Positions 9,251 through 18,206 of a DNA stretch of 64,000 nt are shown here, one piece after another. Origin of the DNA: Paenibacillus sp. JNUCC32 (GTDB lineage: Bacteria; Bacillota; Bacilli; Paenibacillales; Paenibacillaceae). Under the pieces are notes generated by a model. It saw only the letters and a list, made by a program, of their open reading frames with translations, searched no databases and was not told the DNA's origin. The stretch is from contig NZ_CP062260.1 of NCBI RefSeq assembly GCF_014863545.1, positions 2,170,001-2,234,000 on the forward strand, written 5' to 3'. The position numbers were made by a program, and so were the translations under genes. Within the stretch, counting starts at the first letter, position 1. The number at the start of each line of letters is the position of its first letter.

Positions 9251-9277
9251 TTCACGCAATGACATGAAGGAGAATGA

Positions 9278-9308
9278 GGTCAACCAATCCATTCGGTTGG
9301 CCTTTTTT
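9278..9308 (+). terminator. Terminator of the catalase gene
   Basis: GGTCAACC / GGTTGGCC stem (one wobble pair) followed by TTTTTT. Confidence 0.7.
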
Positions 9309-9349
9309 GGATCATAGCTTTAGGTATATGTAGCCAAAAAAAGAAATCA

Positions 9350-9490
9350 TGTCGAGGGACTAGAACATGCTCCCTTAGAAAGTCGCTAAAATAGCGGCTT
9401 TTTTGTTTTATCGGTACAAGAACATGAGCCGATTACCGATTAGATAAGCATCTAACTATGTATACCAAACAATCTAACTGGCAGTTTTGC
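9350..9490 (+). repeat. Family B repeat, internally deleted copy
   Basis: Begins TGTCGAGGGACTAGAAC, contains the terminator core AGTCGCTAAAATAGCGGC followed by a T-run, then TATCGGTACAAG. The second palindrome arm is missing: it jumps to GAGCCGATTACCGATTAG and ATCTAAC. A degraded family A half-site (CTAACTGGCAGTTTTG) closes it at about 9470-9490. Confidence 0.75.
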
Positions 9491-9549
9491 GTAATGGGTG
9501 GTCATTATTATCAGACAGATGGGGAATGTTTCCTTTATAATATTTAGGT

Positions 9550-9588
9550 GACACTCCATTGCACTAACGGGACATGTTAGTGCAATTC
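9550..9588 (+). repeat. Family A repeat, single perfect hairpin copy
   Basis: TTGCACTAAC (9559-9568) and GTTAGTGCAA (9576-9585) are perfect 10-bp arms around GGGACAT. It is preceded by GACACTCCA, the same flank seen in the copy at 23193. Lies 110 bp before the next gene. Confidence 0.75.
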
Positions 9589-9698
9589 CAATTGGTCAGC
9601 GAATATTTAACTAGGTTTAAGAAGTTAAAAAGATAAGGGCGAATGATGTGCCAATAGGGTAAAGCCAGAGAAGAGAAGGAAATGGTGGAGGGATTCAA

Positions 9699-10304
9699 AT
9701 GATAAACATAATTGAAGAGCTTAAGAAGATGTCCCAAAAAAGAGGGTATGAAAATAAAGACGATTTTCAACAGCTGCTGGAAAGATGTAAGGATATAACG
9801 TTGTCAAATGAAGATGTTGAATTTTTAATAGAACTGTATTTTAAGGCTAAAAATTTGTACACTCGCAACACAATATTGAAAGCACTTGTGTTCTGTGAAG
9901 ATATTGATTTAAAGGAATTCTTCTTAAAAGCGTTTAAAAAAGAGCGCTACCTAGATATGAGATTGACTGCAATTCGAGGCTATGCAAAGTATGCAACTGA
10001 GAAAGAAGTAGAGAAACTAATGACTAAATTCATTGAAATTCTGATGAAGCGTCCTGAAAGCACGCCTTATAACTATCAAGAATATGAGCTGCTTCGCTCT
10101 ACTTTTGGGCTGCCGTATTTAGTAAATCAATATGGATATGCTTGTTTTGTTCAGGCATATGAGCAGGAAGAGAAACAATATCATGCCATGCCAGATGCTT
10201 TCAAAGGACATTTTACTTTAAATGAAAGAGGGGATATTGTCCAGCTTCGCTCATTAGGAGAAAGCAAGAGGATGCTTGATGAATTTAGAAGCAGAGGTAA
10301 TTGA
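9699..10304 (+). CDS. HEAT-like helical repeat protein, uncharacterised
   Basis: 201 residues, soluble, nearly all helical. Paired-helix periodicity such as RLTAIRGYAKYATEKEVEKL resembles HEAT repeats. The C-terminus GDIVQLRSLGESKRML looks like a conserved end in unannotated Bacillales proteins. No catalytic motif was found. GGAGG precedes the ATG. It is followed after 22 bp by a second small gene of unknown function, so the two are probably cotranscribed. Function not assigned. Confidence 0.7.
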   Translation: MINIIEELKKMSQKRGYENKDDFQQLLERCKDITLSNEDVEFLIELYFKAKNLYTRNTILKALVFCEDIDLKEFFLKAFKKERYLDMRLTAIRGYAKYATEKEVEKLMTKFIEILMKRPESTPYNYQEYELLRSTFGLPYLVNQYGYACFVQAYEQEEKQYHAMPDAFKGHFTLNERGDIVQLRSLGESKRMLDEFRSRGN

Positions 10305-10326
10305 AGTTTGAAAGGTAGTGACACTA

Positions 10327-10731
10327 ATGATGAAACAACAACTGTTGTTTAAATTCAACAGATTCTCAGCAAATGAAGTTTTGACGGCATGGGAAAACGC
10401 GGATAAATCAAAAGATGTAATACTATTAGAATCCGCCCATTCGGATTGGTCAATAGAAGTAGACGGTTTCCAAAATATCTCTTATCAAATGTTTGAACAC
10501 TTTCTATCTAAAATGGATGTATTTGATAATGGAGTGCAGCTTTATTGTAAAGAAGTCTATGAAAACAGTAATTTTAATATAGAACATTTTATCGTGTCAC
10601 TGCAGTGGATTTCATTACATGAAAACTCTATTACACTGGGATATTGGGGAGATTATGTAAACGTAGAGCTAAGATCCATCATAGAGTGCGACAATGGCAT
10701 CTGGGAGCAGAAAGACATCTATTATCAATAG
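10327..10731 (+). CDS. Hypothetical protein, immunity-protein-like
   Basis: About 134 residues, acidic, no signal peptide. The end ITLGYWGDYVNVELRSIIE is the kind of closing strand pair seen in several small bacterial immunity-type families, but no family is firmly recognised. ATG 10327 follows AAAGG at 10312; a GTG at 10318 in the same frame is less well placed. Probably cotranscribed with the HEAT-like gene upstream. Confidence 0.55.
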   Translation: MMKQQLLFKFNRFSANEVLTAWENADKSKDVILLESAHSDWSIEVDGFQNISYQMFEHFLSKMDVFDNGVQLYCKEVYENSNFNIEHFIVSLQWISLHENSITLGYWGDYVNVELRSIIECDNGIWEQKDIYYQ

Positions 10732-10819
10732 AAGCAAGATGCTTATATCAACGTGATCTGCTGCCTTCTTGTTCAACAAATGGACAGTGAGGCCCTGGTA
10801 TATTAACGGGAGGTTTACT

Positions 10820-12808
10820 GTGAAAATAAAGATTAAACATGCGATGCTTTTGGCAGTTAGTATTGTTTGGGTTGTTATCTTAGTCGGGTGTGGCAACGAC
10901 AATGAGTTAACGATTGATCAAGTGGACGTTATGGCCAAGGTAATGGCGGACGGTGACTTATATGTGGAAGAGCTATTCACTTACACAGTACAAGGAGAGT
11001 ATGAAAGAATTCCTAGATATATGGACAATTTCGGGGGAGCGAATATTGAATTTTTTGAAGCTTATGTACCGCCGAATGACCGAGAGCTCGGTAATCTTGG
11101 TTATGTTAATTTGGAGCGTTATCCGGTCTATTTAAGAACTAAATCGGGTTCTTATTACATCGAATTACAAGCTAAAGATGAAACGAGGCAGATCTATTAT
11201 CGCTATAGGCTTGATCGAGAAGCTGTGAAATATGACGATCGTGGAGAGCTGGATTGGACCGTACTCAAAGATAACAGGTTTGATCATCGCAACGTAACCG
11301 TTAGGGTATATACGGAACAGCCTGCAAAAGAGAATTTATCTGGATTTGCTTACGATCGCTCAAGAGGCAGCTTGACAGAAGTAAACAATCGTTGGATCAG
11401 GTACGAAAACGCGCTATTACCTGAAGGGGATAGTGCGAGGCTGAAGTTGTATTTCCCCCCAGAGGTGCTGACGGAGAGGGAAACAGAAGAGACCTCAGCC
11501 TCACTCTCGGAACGACTGTTAGCTGAACAGAAGCTTCAGCAAAGATTCGAAAAGCGTGAACATTTACTGAAAGCGGGTCAACATATCAGCCGCTGGCTGA
11601 CCTATGCAGCCATAGCAGGTATCGTATATTATTCCCTTTCACTGCGTAGGATTTCATCCTGGTGGAGGGGGAGGAGGATCAGCTTCGAAGATATCGCAGC
11701 GATGGATCCAATCGATATGATTTACCTTTTCCGGAAGGGAAAGCTCCGGCTTGCAGATGGGCTGGCCGGTGTATTTTCGCTGCGCCGTAAAGGTATGGTG
11801 AGTCTTTCCTTAGTGCCATCAGCTATGCGATTCCAGGAAGATTCGAGAGCGCCGAAGAGGCTTCCCGAGTTTACATTCAAGGGTAATCGTACAGCCCTGA
11901 ACAAACCGGACCGTTACTTGCTTGGTTGGCTGTCTCACGGTACGACTGTCCTGAACCTGGATAAATTTTCTGGCCCTACGAAAACAGAGCGCAGGAATAA
12001 AGCGACTATGGGTAAATACATAAAGCGCATGAGAAGTCTTAAAAAGGGACTCAGCCGCTGGCAGGAGCTTGTGGAGACTGAGAATAGCAAAGGGATCATG
12101 TACAAGGAATACGCGGCGAGAAAAGTCATCATGCCGGCTCTAGCTCTCATACATCTGGTTTTGCTCATCTATCTGTACATTGCAGACGTAACACCTTGGG
12201 GATGGGTAGGAGTATTGGCCATTGTTTTGGGCGGCGGACTCATATTAGCTATTTTTCGCTGGCGCCTCAAAAGATACATCATCGTCTTTTTGGTCGTTTG
12301 CTTTTTCGTGGCAGCTCCAATTTTGTATGATCCCCTGGTAGACGAATACTTGAACTTCGTAATTCTTTCATTTTTACTTGTTGGGTTATTACCCCGAGGA
12401 GCATTAGATCAGCGTTCGGCAGCTTACCGAAGCGCTATAAAGCGGTATCGACGAAAGCTGGCTAGAGGCGGACATGACGTAGGAAGGGCTAATAATGACC
12501 GCAAAATGCTGGAAAAGATGAGGGAAGATGCGCTATTACTTGGTGTAGGAGAACGTTTTATGAGAAATGTAAGCAAAGAAAACCCGGATTTTCCTTTATC
12601 AGAGGCTTCTTCCCTGTTTGATAACGATGTGGATACCGCTATCGATTATGTCTTTAATCGTTCTTGGAAGGGAATACCTGGGGGGACAACTTCCGGGAGA
12701 ACTCCGAGCAGCGATAGTGACAGTGGAGCAGACGGGGGGAGTTCATACTACAGTAGTGACAGTGGCAATGATGGAGGTTCGGGAGATGGCGGTGGGGGAG
12801 GAGATTGA
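10820..12808 (+). CDS. DUF2207-type membrane lipoprotein
   Basis: 662 residues. The N-terminus has a signal sequence ending in the lipobox LVGC, with the cysteine at about residue 24. An extracellular DUF2207-like domain follows (DVMAKVMADGDLYVEELFTY, residues about 30-240). A membrane segment is near 275, a cluster of hydrophobic helices at about 450-540, and the end is a Gly/Ser/Asp-rich tail as in other DUF2207 proteins. The family is membrane-anchored and functionally uncharacterised. GTG 10820 is chosen because GGGAGG lies 6 nt upstream; the longer frame from 10769 would hide the signal peptide. Confidence 0.82.
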   Translation: MKIKIKHAMLLAVSIVWVVILVGCGNDNELTIDQVDVMAKVMADGDLYVEELFTYTVQGEYERIPRYMDNFGGANIEFFEAYVPPNDRELGNLGYVNLERYPVYLRTKSGSYYIELQAKDETRQIYYRYRLDREAVKYDDRGELDWTVLKDNRFDHRNVTVRVYTEQPAKENLSGFAYDRSRGSLTEVNNRWIRYENALLPEGDSARLKLYFPPEVLTERETEETSASLSERLLAEQKLQQRFEKREHLLKAGQHISRWLTYAAIAGIVYYSLSLRRISSWWRGRRISFEDIAAMDPIDMIYLFRKGKLRLADGLAGVFSLRRKGMVSLSLVPSAMRFQEDSRAPKRLPEFTFKGNRTALNKPDRYLLGWLSHGTTVLNLDKFSGPTKTERRNKATMGKYIKRMRSLKKGLSRWQELVETENSKGIMYKEYAARKVIMPALALIHLVLLIYLYIADVTPWGWVGVLAIVLGGGLILAIFRWRLKRYIIVFLVVCFFVAAPILYDPLVDEYLNFVILSFLLVGLLPRGALDQRSAAYRSAIKRYRRKLARGGHDVGRANNDRKMLEKMREDALLLGVGERFMRNVSKENPDFPLSEASSLFDNDVDTAIDYVFNRSWKGIPGGTTSGRTPSSDSDSGADGGSSYYSSDSGNDGGSGDGGGGGD

Positions 12809-12824
12809 CTAAGTTAGTAAAAAT

Positions 12825-12940
12825 TGTCGGGTGACAAAAACATAGTAACATTAGAAGCCGCTGATTATGCGGCTTTTTATATTTAGGTTATCAAGCAATG
12901 ACAAGAACATGGTTACATTCCCGATTTGATTTCATCGAGG
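12825..12940 (+). repeat. Family C repeat (variant), copy 1, with terminator
   Basis: TGTCGGGTGACAAAAACATAG, then the stem AAGCCGC/GCGGCTT with T-run (12855-12878), then GACAAGAACATGG and CCCGATTTGATTTCAT. It acts as the terminator of the DUF2207 gene. Two further copies are at 21950 and 32328. Confidence 0.75.
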
Positions 12941-12979
12941 CAGCATACGTCTTTTTATTAAGTAAACGGGGGAAGGCGT

Positions 12980-13031
12980 GTCATATGACATTTTGACACT
13001 GTTGTACATAACAACGAGTGCAGTAGGATAC
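12980..13031 (+). promoter_or_regulatory. Duplicated 52-bp regulatory box, copy 1
   Basis: GTCATATGACATTTTGACACT (20 of 21 bases equal to copy 2), then 20 variable bases, then CAGTAGGATAC identical in copy 2 (14783-14834). It contains the palindrome GTCATATGAC. It lies about 70 bp before the esterase-type gene, so it is probably the promoter with binding sites for a shared regulator. Confidence 0.65.
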
Positions 13032-13101
13032 AGAAGAGAGTTCTGGGAACTAGAATATATCTCATCAAACCAAATCACAAAGTATTTAAGGAGAGGATTT
13101 T

Positions 13102-14442
13102 ATGAAACAGAAAATGGGTATCGCAATTGCTGCTTCGATGATCACACTGGCTGGTTTTACAGGAAATATTCATGCAGCTTCGAAAGTAGGTGATTCTCTT
13201 ATAGCTCCCTACAACTCCAATCAGAAAGCCGAGCAGATAAAATGGTTAGAAAAGCATGCCATGCCATTAAAGTCAACGGATCCAACAGCATCTCTTCAGG
13301 ATTTAAGACCGCTTAAGGATATGATCGGATCAGCTACAATTGTTGGTTTAGGCGAAGCGACGCATGGAGCTCACGAAGTTTTTACCATGAAGCATCGCAT
13401 TGTTAATTATTTGACAGCTGAAATGGGCTTTAAGGCCTTAGTGTTAGAAGAGGGATGGGACAGAGCATTGGGACTCGATCGCTATGTTCTTACGGGTAAA
13501 GGGGACCCAAGCCAATATCTAAGTCCTGTATTTAACACGAAAGAAATCATTGATCTGCTTCAATGGATACGCCAATATAATGCGGATCCAAAGCATAAAT
13601 CCAAAATACGGATCATCGGCATGGATATACAAACCGTAAACGAGAGTGTTTATAACAATATCCTAGCGTATATAAAGAAATACGATCCAAAACTTGTCAC
13701 TCGTTTCGATCAAAAGATGAAAGGCCTTATTCCTGTAACCAAGGATTTAGATACCTTTGGCGGCCTTAAGAAAGAAACGAAAGCACGGTATGTTTCAGAT
13801 GCGAAACAAATTAGCGCTTTATTAGAGCAAAATAAACATAAACTGAATGGAAAATCCCCAGAGTTCGCATGGATCAAACAAAATGCCCGTATTATTGAGC
13901 AATTTACGACAATGACAGCCGCATATCCTGATAACCTGGAAGACTTTTATTTGAAACACGATATTGCCATGTATGAGAATGCGAAATGGACTGAAGAACA
14001 TATAGGAAAAACAATCGTGTGGGGCCATAATGGGCACGTGTCGAAAACAAATATGCTTCCTTTCGTATACCCTAAAATGGCTGGGCAGCACTTAGCAGAA
14101 CATTATGGCAAACGGTATGTAACCATTGGAACATCTGTTTTCGAGGGACGTTACAATGTTTATAACACCAGCCAACAATTCGGGCCCTATGGAATCTTAA
14201 AATTAGATGACCCGAACAATTTTAATTATACGTTTGGACAAGTCAAATACGACCAGTTCTTTGTTGATTTACGTAAGGCAAGCGGAGTGACTAAAACTTG
14301 GATAAACGAGCAACATCCTATTTTTGCCGGAGTAACAACGGTAGGTCCAGATATCCCAACGACTGTTGATGTATCATTAGGTAAAACATTTGACATCCTC
14401 GTTCACATTCAGAAAGTGAAGCCCTCTCAACTGAATCAATAA
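13102..14442 (+). CDS. Secreted erythromycin-esterase-family protein
   Basis: 446 residues with a Sec signal peptide (MKQKMGIAIAASMITLAGF, cleavage near AHA/ASK). The erythromycin esterase fold (PF05139) is recognised from GLGEATHGAHEVF and its catalytic-type Glu/His, MKHRIVNYL, LEEGWDRA, and the later WGHNGHVSK. Members hydrolyse macrolide lactones, but many environmental homologues have unknown substrates, and an exported form is unlike the cytoplasmic EreA/EreB enzymes. AAGGAGAGG precedes the ATG. The promoter box is shared with the sensor/kinase operon downstream. A family-B-type terminator follows. Confidence 0.82.
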   Translation: MKQKMGIAIAASMITLAGFTGNIHAASKVGDSLIAPYNSNQKAEQIKWLEKHAMPLKSTDPTASLQDLRPLKDMIGSATIVGLGEATHGAHEVFTMKHRIVNYLTAEMGFKALVLEEGWDRALGLDRYVLTGKGDPSQYLSPVFNTKEIIDLLQWIRQYNADPKHKSKIRIIGMDIQTVNESVYNNILAYIKKYDPKLVTRFDQKMKGLIPVTKDLDTFGGLKKETKARYVSDAKQISALLEQNKHKLNGKSPEFAWIKQNARIIEQFTTMTAAYPDNLEDFYLKHDIAMYENAKWTEEHIGKTIVWGHNGHVSKTNMLPFVYPKMAGQHLAEHYGKRYVTIGTSVFEGRYNVYNTSQQFGPYGILKLDDPNNFNYTFGQVKYDQFFVDLRKASGVTKTWINEQHPIFAGVTTVGPDIPTTVDVSLGKTFDILVHIQKVKPSQLNQ

Positions 14443-14462
14443 AATCTTAATTATGTATGCTT

Positions 14463-14495
14463 AAAAGTCGCTTAGTTGCGGCTTTTTTGTTTTAA
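14463..14495 (+). terminator. Terminator, family B core only
   Basis: AAGTCGC-TTAGTT-GCGGCTT followed by TTTTGTTTTA, the same stem and T-run as the middle of the family B repeats, without the flanking palindromes. The 300 bp after it hold no recognisable gene. Confidence 0.75.
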
Positions 14496-14782
14496 CGATT
14501 TATGTTTGTCAAAAACCGATAGACTTCCAAAATATGGACTGTCATGTTGACAGCGAGAATACGGTGTATGATTTTGTTCTGGGCTGAATTTTAGAGCGAT
14601 CATTCAATATGAAAGCACATTGAAAGAGAAAATGCATAAAGCTGGCTGATTTGGTTTAGTGCTTAATTACTTTTTTCCCTGTAGTATAGTAAGAGAATAC
14701 TGGCACACAGGGGTCTTCCTGGTTTTGAACAATTCTACTGTGCAGTTGGTCATAACCGTAGCTTACACTCCGTTCATTTTAT

Positions 14783-14834
14783 GTCATATGACATTATGAC
14801 ACTGGCAGAATTGACATCAAGAGCAGTAGGATAC
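14783..14834 (+). promoter_or_regulatory. Duplicated 52-bp regulatory box, copy 2
   Basis: GTCATATGACATTATGACACT, 20 variable bases, CAGTAGGATAC, with the same spacing as copy 1 at 12980. It is immediately upstream of the sensor-domain gene and hence of the fused kinase-regulator. A NarL-type regulator binding here would autoregulate its own operon. Confidence 0.65.
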
Positions 14835-14866
14835 GTTTACTACTTGCAAAGGATGTGAGCTCTTTG

Positions 14867-15454
14867 ATGGCAAGAACCGTCGCCAGTTTTGTTCAAAACG
14901 GCTATTTCCTGCTGTTTACTTTCGTCACCGGATTGTTTTACTTCTGCTTTTATTTGGTTGCCATTATTCTGGGTTTGAGTCTTTCGTTTACTGTCGTGGG
15001 CGTTCCTCTCCTGGCTAACGTTTTGCGCACGACAACTGCCTTCCTGCAATTCGAACGAGTACAAACCAAGATCTATATGGATATCACCACCGAGCCATGT
15101 GTTAAAGCTGTCATCCCGAAAGTATCCAACTGGCTCCAAGCAAAAAAGGAGTTGCTGAACCGACGCAACTGGATCGCTATTGGCTGGCTGATGTTGAAGT
15201 TTCCGGTAGGGATTTTAAGTCTGATCAGTGCGGCCTTACTCTATGTGGCGCCGCCTGTATTGATTGCGGTTCCGTTCCTCTATCCGTTTATCAGCCTTTC
15301 CATTTTGGGTGCGACGGTAGACACGTTTGCCAAAGCTATGATGGTATCGGCCACAGGGATCGTACTGATGTTGGTGAGCTGCTGGCTTGCAGACCGCTTG
15401 GCGCGTTGGATAGGCGGCTACACGCGTCTAATGATCAAGCATGTGAACCGGTAG
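14867..15454 (+). CDS. Putative sensor membrane protein (PF13796 type)
   Basis: About 195 residues with four hydrophobic segments (near residues 10-45, 110-145, 160-180). The pattern matches the Sensor domain PF13796, with the conserved LKFPVGILS stretch after the cytoplasmic loop, which usually sits in or next to HisKA_3 kinases. The gene lies 102 bp before the kinase-regulator gene and probably feeds signal to it at the membrane. The start is uncertain: ATG 14867 or TTG 14864 are suitably spaced from AAAGGA, while GTG 14855 is too close. Confidence 0.75.
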   Translation: MARTVASFVQNGYFLLFTFVTGLFYFCFYLVAIILGLSLSFTVVGVPLLANVLRTTTAFLQFERVQTKIYMDITTEPCVKAVIPKVSNWLQAKKELLNRRNWIAIGWLMLKFPVGILSLISAALLYVAPPVLIAVPFLYPFISLSILGATVDTFAKAMMVSATGIVLMLVSCWLADRLARWIGGYTRLMIKHVNR

Positions 15455-15556
15455 ACGAATGCCCTGCTTCGCTTCGTAGGTCGTCGGAGGATAGTTTACT
15501 CTATAGCAGTTTACTTTATAATAGTTACGTAATGTCATACTGAAAGTCTTTAGGGG

Positions 15557-17365
15557 ATGATGGTTTTGTTCGATATGGTCAAGCAATGGTACTGGTACGA
15601 CTGGCTTATGTTTATAATCCGCCTGATATCCAGCATTTCTCTCGTGTTTACGACAATAAGTCTGCAACAATATTTCACGCTGCCGATTGTGGTCCTTGTC
15701 CTATGGCAGCTGATTGCTTTTTCCGTTCCATGGCTTTGCTTGCAGCTCAATTATAAATACTACTTGTTTACCGAAATTGTGATCTCGGGTGGGTTGTGTT
15801 TGTATCTGGCTTCATTTTTTCCCCAAGCCTACTTAGCATTCCTGCTGTATGCATTTTTCATTGCTGCCCATAGCGCGCATAGGACCTATCTCTGGTCAGG
15901 GCCAGTAACCATCTTGCTCCTGCCAGCCATAATCAAGCAGCTTGCAGAGCAGAGTGAATACTGGGTCATGGCCGTTCACATCGGGCTGGCGTATATCTTC
16001 GGATTCTCCTTCCATTTACTCGTGCTCAATCATCGTCAAGGCGAAACGATTCGCGAGCAAAATGCGGTGTTGGAGCAGTACCTGTCCCAAATCGAGCGTA
16101 TCACGCTTGCCGAAGAACGGAGCCGGCTGTCCAAAGAGCTTCATGATACCGTCGGTCATGCCTACACTTCGCTCATTATGGGATTGGAAACGTTGCGTCC
16201 TCAGATGGCAACGGATACGGGAACCGAAAGTCTCGATTCCCTATTGAACCTGGCCCGCCAAAATATGGAGGAGGTCAGAGGCTACGTGCATCAAATCGAA
16301 TCGCCGCATGAGACTCTCCCGCTGCTTCAGTCTTTGAGGAAGCTGGCGGAGGAGTTTCAGGAACATGCCAAGGTGCCGGTTACTTTCCATGCCTACGGGG
16401 AGGAATACCCTGTAATGAAGCAAGCGAAGACAGCGCTCTACCGCTGCCTGCAAGAGTCGTTGACGAATGCCGTGCGCCATGGACACTCGACAGAGATTAA
16501 GGTTTCCGTGCATTTCGAGCCCCAACAGACGAGACTGGAAATTCAAGATAACGGCCGCGGGATGGAGCATGGAAGGGAGGGCTTTGGCCTCAACGCCATG
16601 AAGGAGCGGGCGATGATTTTGCAAGGCTATGTGGCCGTCTATACGGAGCGGGGAGAAGGCACTCTCGTTACCTGCACGCTACCCAGACAAACGGAGCTTA
16701 AGGATGAAGTCATCCGCCTGTTGGTCGTCGATGACCACCCCGTTATTCGTGAAAGCTTGCGGACTTTGCTGGAAGAGCAGCAGGATTTTCAGGTTGTCGG
16801 GACGGCAGAGGATGGCGAGCAAGCGATCGAGCTGTGCAGGCAAGTTAGGCCGCAGCTGGTGCTTATGGATGTTGAGATGCCGAATGTGGATGGAATCTCC
16901 GCATCCCGTACGATAAAAGAATCGTGGCCCCACATCCGGATTCTGATTCTCACCACGTTCGAGGATACCAAACAGGCTATGGAGGCAATGCGAAGCGGGG
17001 TGGATGGATACCTATTGAAGTCCATGCAGCCGTTAGAGCTGGCTGAAACGATTCGCACCGTCCACCGCGGGGGCACGCTGATCGATCAGGGCATGTCGCA
17101 CAAATTATTTGCCCAACTGGAAGCGGACAATAGCGGGGATGATCCTTCGTCAATCAAAGCGTCATCGCCCTATGATTTAACGCCGCGGGAGCTTGAAATT
17201 TTACAGTTCGTGTCCGAAGGGCTGCGATATAAAAGCATTGCTTCCAAATTGTACTTATCCGATGGTACGGTTCGAAACTATGCGTCATCGGCTTATATGA
17301 AGCTGGGGGTCCGCAACCGGGAGGAAGCGGTGCAAAAAGCCAGGGAGGCTGGGCTTCTGGAATAA
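15557..17365 (+). CDS. Fused sensor histidine kinase and NarL/LuxR response regulator
   Basis: 602 residues. Five or six hydrophobic helices (about 15-155) lead into a HisKA_3 dimerisation domain with KELHDTVGH (His near 196), an HATPase domain (N-box LTNAVRHG, G-box DNGRGM, FGLNAMKER), a receiver domain (DDHPV, phospho-Asp near 438 in VLMDVEMPNVDG, Lys near 488) and a C-terminal LuxR helix-turn-helix (LTPRELEIL ... DGTVRNYASSAYMKLGV). Normally the kinase and regulator are two overlapping genes; here they read through without a stop at the LPRQTELKDEVIRLLVVDD junction. The exact start is unsettled (ATG 15557 or 15560, or TTG 15566). Confidence 0.87.
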   Translation: MMVLFDMVKQWYWYDWLMFIIRLISSISLVFTTISLQQYFTLPIVVLVLWQLIAFSVPWLCLQLNYKYYLFTEIVISGGLCLYLASFFPQAYLAFLLYAFFIAAHSAHRTYLWSGPVTILLLPAIIKQLAEQSEYWVMAVHIGLAYIFGFSFHLLVLNHRQGETIREQNAVLEQYLSQIERITLAEERSRLSKELHDTVGHAYTSLIMGLETLRPQMATDTGTESLDSLLNLARQNMEEVRGYVHQIESPHETLPLLQSLRKLAEEFQEHAKVPVTFHAYGEEYPVMKQAKTALYRCLQESLTNAVRHGHSTEIKVSVHFEPQQTRLEIQDNGRGMEHGREGFGLNAMKERAMILQGYVAVYTERGEGTLVTCTLPRQTELKDEVIRLLVVDDHPVIRESLRTLLEEQQDFQVVGTAEDGEQAIELCRQVRPQLVLMDVEMPNVDGISASRTIKESWPHIRILILTTFEDTKQAMEAMRSGVDGYLLKSMQPLELAETIRTVHRGGTLIDQGMSHKLFAQLEADNSGDDPSSIKASSPYDLTPRELEILQFVSEGLRYKSIASKLYLSDGTVRNYASSAYMKLGVRNREEAVQKAREAGLLE

Positions 17366-17386
17366 CCGCAAGTTATGTATCCTGGT

Positions 17387-17448
17387 GACGGGTGTCGATC
17401 ATACGTGAGTGATTTACTCCGTATGATCGACACCCGTCATTTCAATTT
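17387..17448. terminator. Strong bidirectional terminator
   Basis: Perfect 19-bp arms (17387-17405 and 17420-17438, ending GGGTGTCGATCATACG and its complement), plus an inner GAGT/ACTC stem, followed by AATTTTT on the plus strand. Separates the kinase operon from the convergent SLH remnant. Confidence 0.8.
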
Positions 17449-17475
17449 TTATAGGCCATTTTTACTTTTTCAGAG

Positions 17476-17762
17476 CTATGGTTTCTGTTCATTACGGATT
17501 GGCAATCTGTAGTAATCAAATGCTAGATACAATAAGGCGCTTGCTTCCTGCCGCTTCAGCAGCTGTTTGGAACTGTATGGATGGAGCCGTCTATCCGAAT
17601 CCATGATGCCTTGGGATACAAGGGTTGTGATGGCTTCAACTGCCAGTCATCCCTTTCGCCACTCAATGTAACCTTGGCTCCAGGCTCAGTTTGTCACAGA
17701 TTTTGGATCATCACTGCCGCCATCTGTCTGGGTTCAGAAGAATCAGGTTGAATGATGAGATT
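17476..17762 (-). pseudogene. S-layer-homology domain remnant
   Basis: Minus-strand translation gives PRQMAAVMIQNL, then a stop, then VSQGIMDSDRRLHPYSSKQ followed by LLKRQEASALLYLAFDYY, the conserved pattern of an SLH repeat pair at a protein C-terminus. An in-frame stop and missing bases break it. Its upstream end coincides with the left edge of the repeat at 17766. Confidence 0.6.
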
Positions 17763-17765
17763 ATA

Positions 17766-17868
17766 TGTCGGGGGACAAGAACTTGAGCCGATAACCGATT
17801 AGATAAATATCTAACTGCTTTCCATACAATTTCATTAAGCTAACGGGCAGGTTAGTTCCAATATGTGG
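17766..17868 (+). repeat. Family B/A composite repeat, deleted copy
   Basis: TGTCGGGGGACAAGAACTTG joins directly to GCCGATAACCGATTAG, so the terminator and palindrome are missing. The right part is TTTCATTAAGCTAACGGGCAG then GTTAGTTCCAATATGTGGT, the latter tail shared with the copy at 33046-33150. Confidence 0.75.
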
Positions 17869-17933
17869 TATTATCTATTTATTAACTTAATGACCGCGTT
17901 ACTTTATTATCAGTACGGATGGGGGCGTGAAAC

Positions 17934-18155
17934 ATTAAACAGAAACATTTTGTTGGATTGTTCGCATCAATATTTCTCATTCTCTATGGTATATGGAAAC
18001 TAAATCATTTTTTCGAACCAAAAGTTGGTCCAGTAGGTAACGGTATTAGCGATACTGATGTGAAAATAGTGTGGATATTGTTTGCGATATCAATGATTTT
18101 GGGTGTTGGTGGAGTGATATATTTTTCTTATTCTATTTTTAAAAGAAATGATTAA
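17934..18155 (+). CDS. Small membrane protein with a probable ATT start
   Basis: A two-helix membrane protein of about 73 residues (FVGLFASIFLILYGIWKL and VWILFAISMILGVGGVIYF). No ATG, GTG or TTG with a ribosome site is available: TTG 17958 is inside the first helix. Reading from ATT 17934, which follows GGGGG by 8-9 nt, gives (M)KQKHFVGLFAS, a natural N-terminus. If ATT is not used, the protein begins at TTG 17958 with 65 residues. Function unknown. Confidence 0.55.
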   Translation: MKQKHFVGLFASIFLILYGIWKLNHFFEPKVGPVGNGISDTDVKIVWILFAISMILGVGGVIYFSYSIFKRND

Positions 18156-18206
18156 TTAAGTAAACGGGAGAGGAAAGTTGAATAAAGAAGAGAAGAGGTT
18201 TTAGCG

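Noticed and set aside
16629..16916. Separate start of the response regulator inside the fused kinase gene
   Set aside because: The ATG in that region is in another frame; the receiver domain is in the kinase frame with no stop between them.
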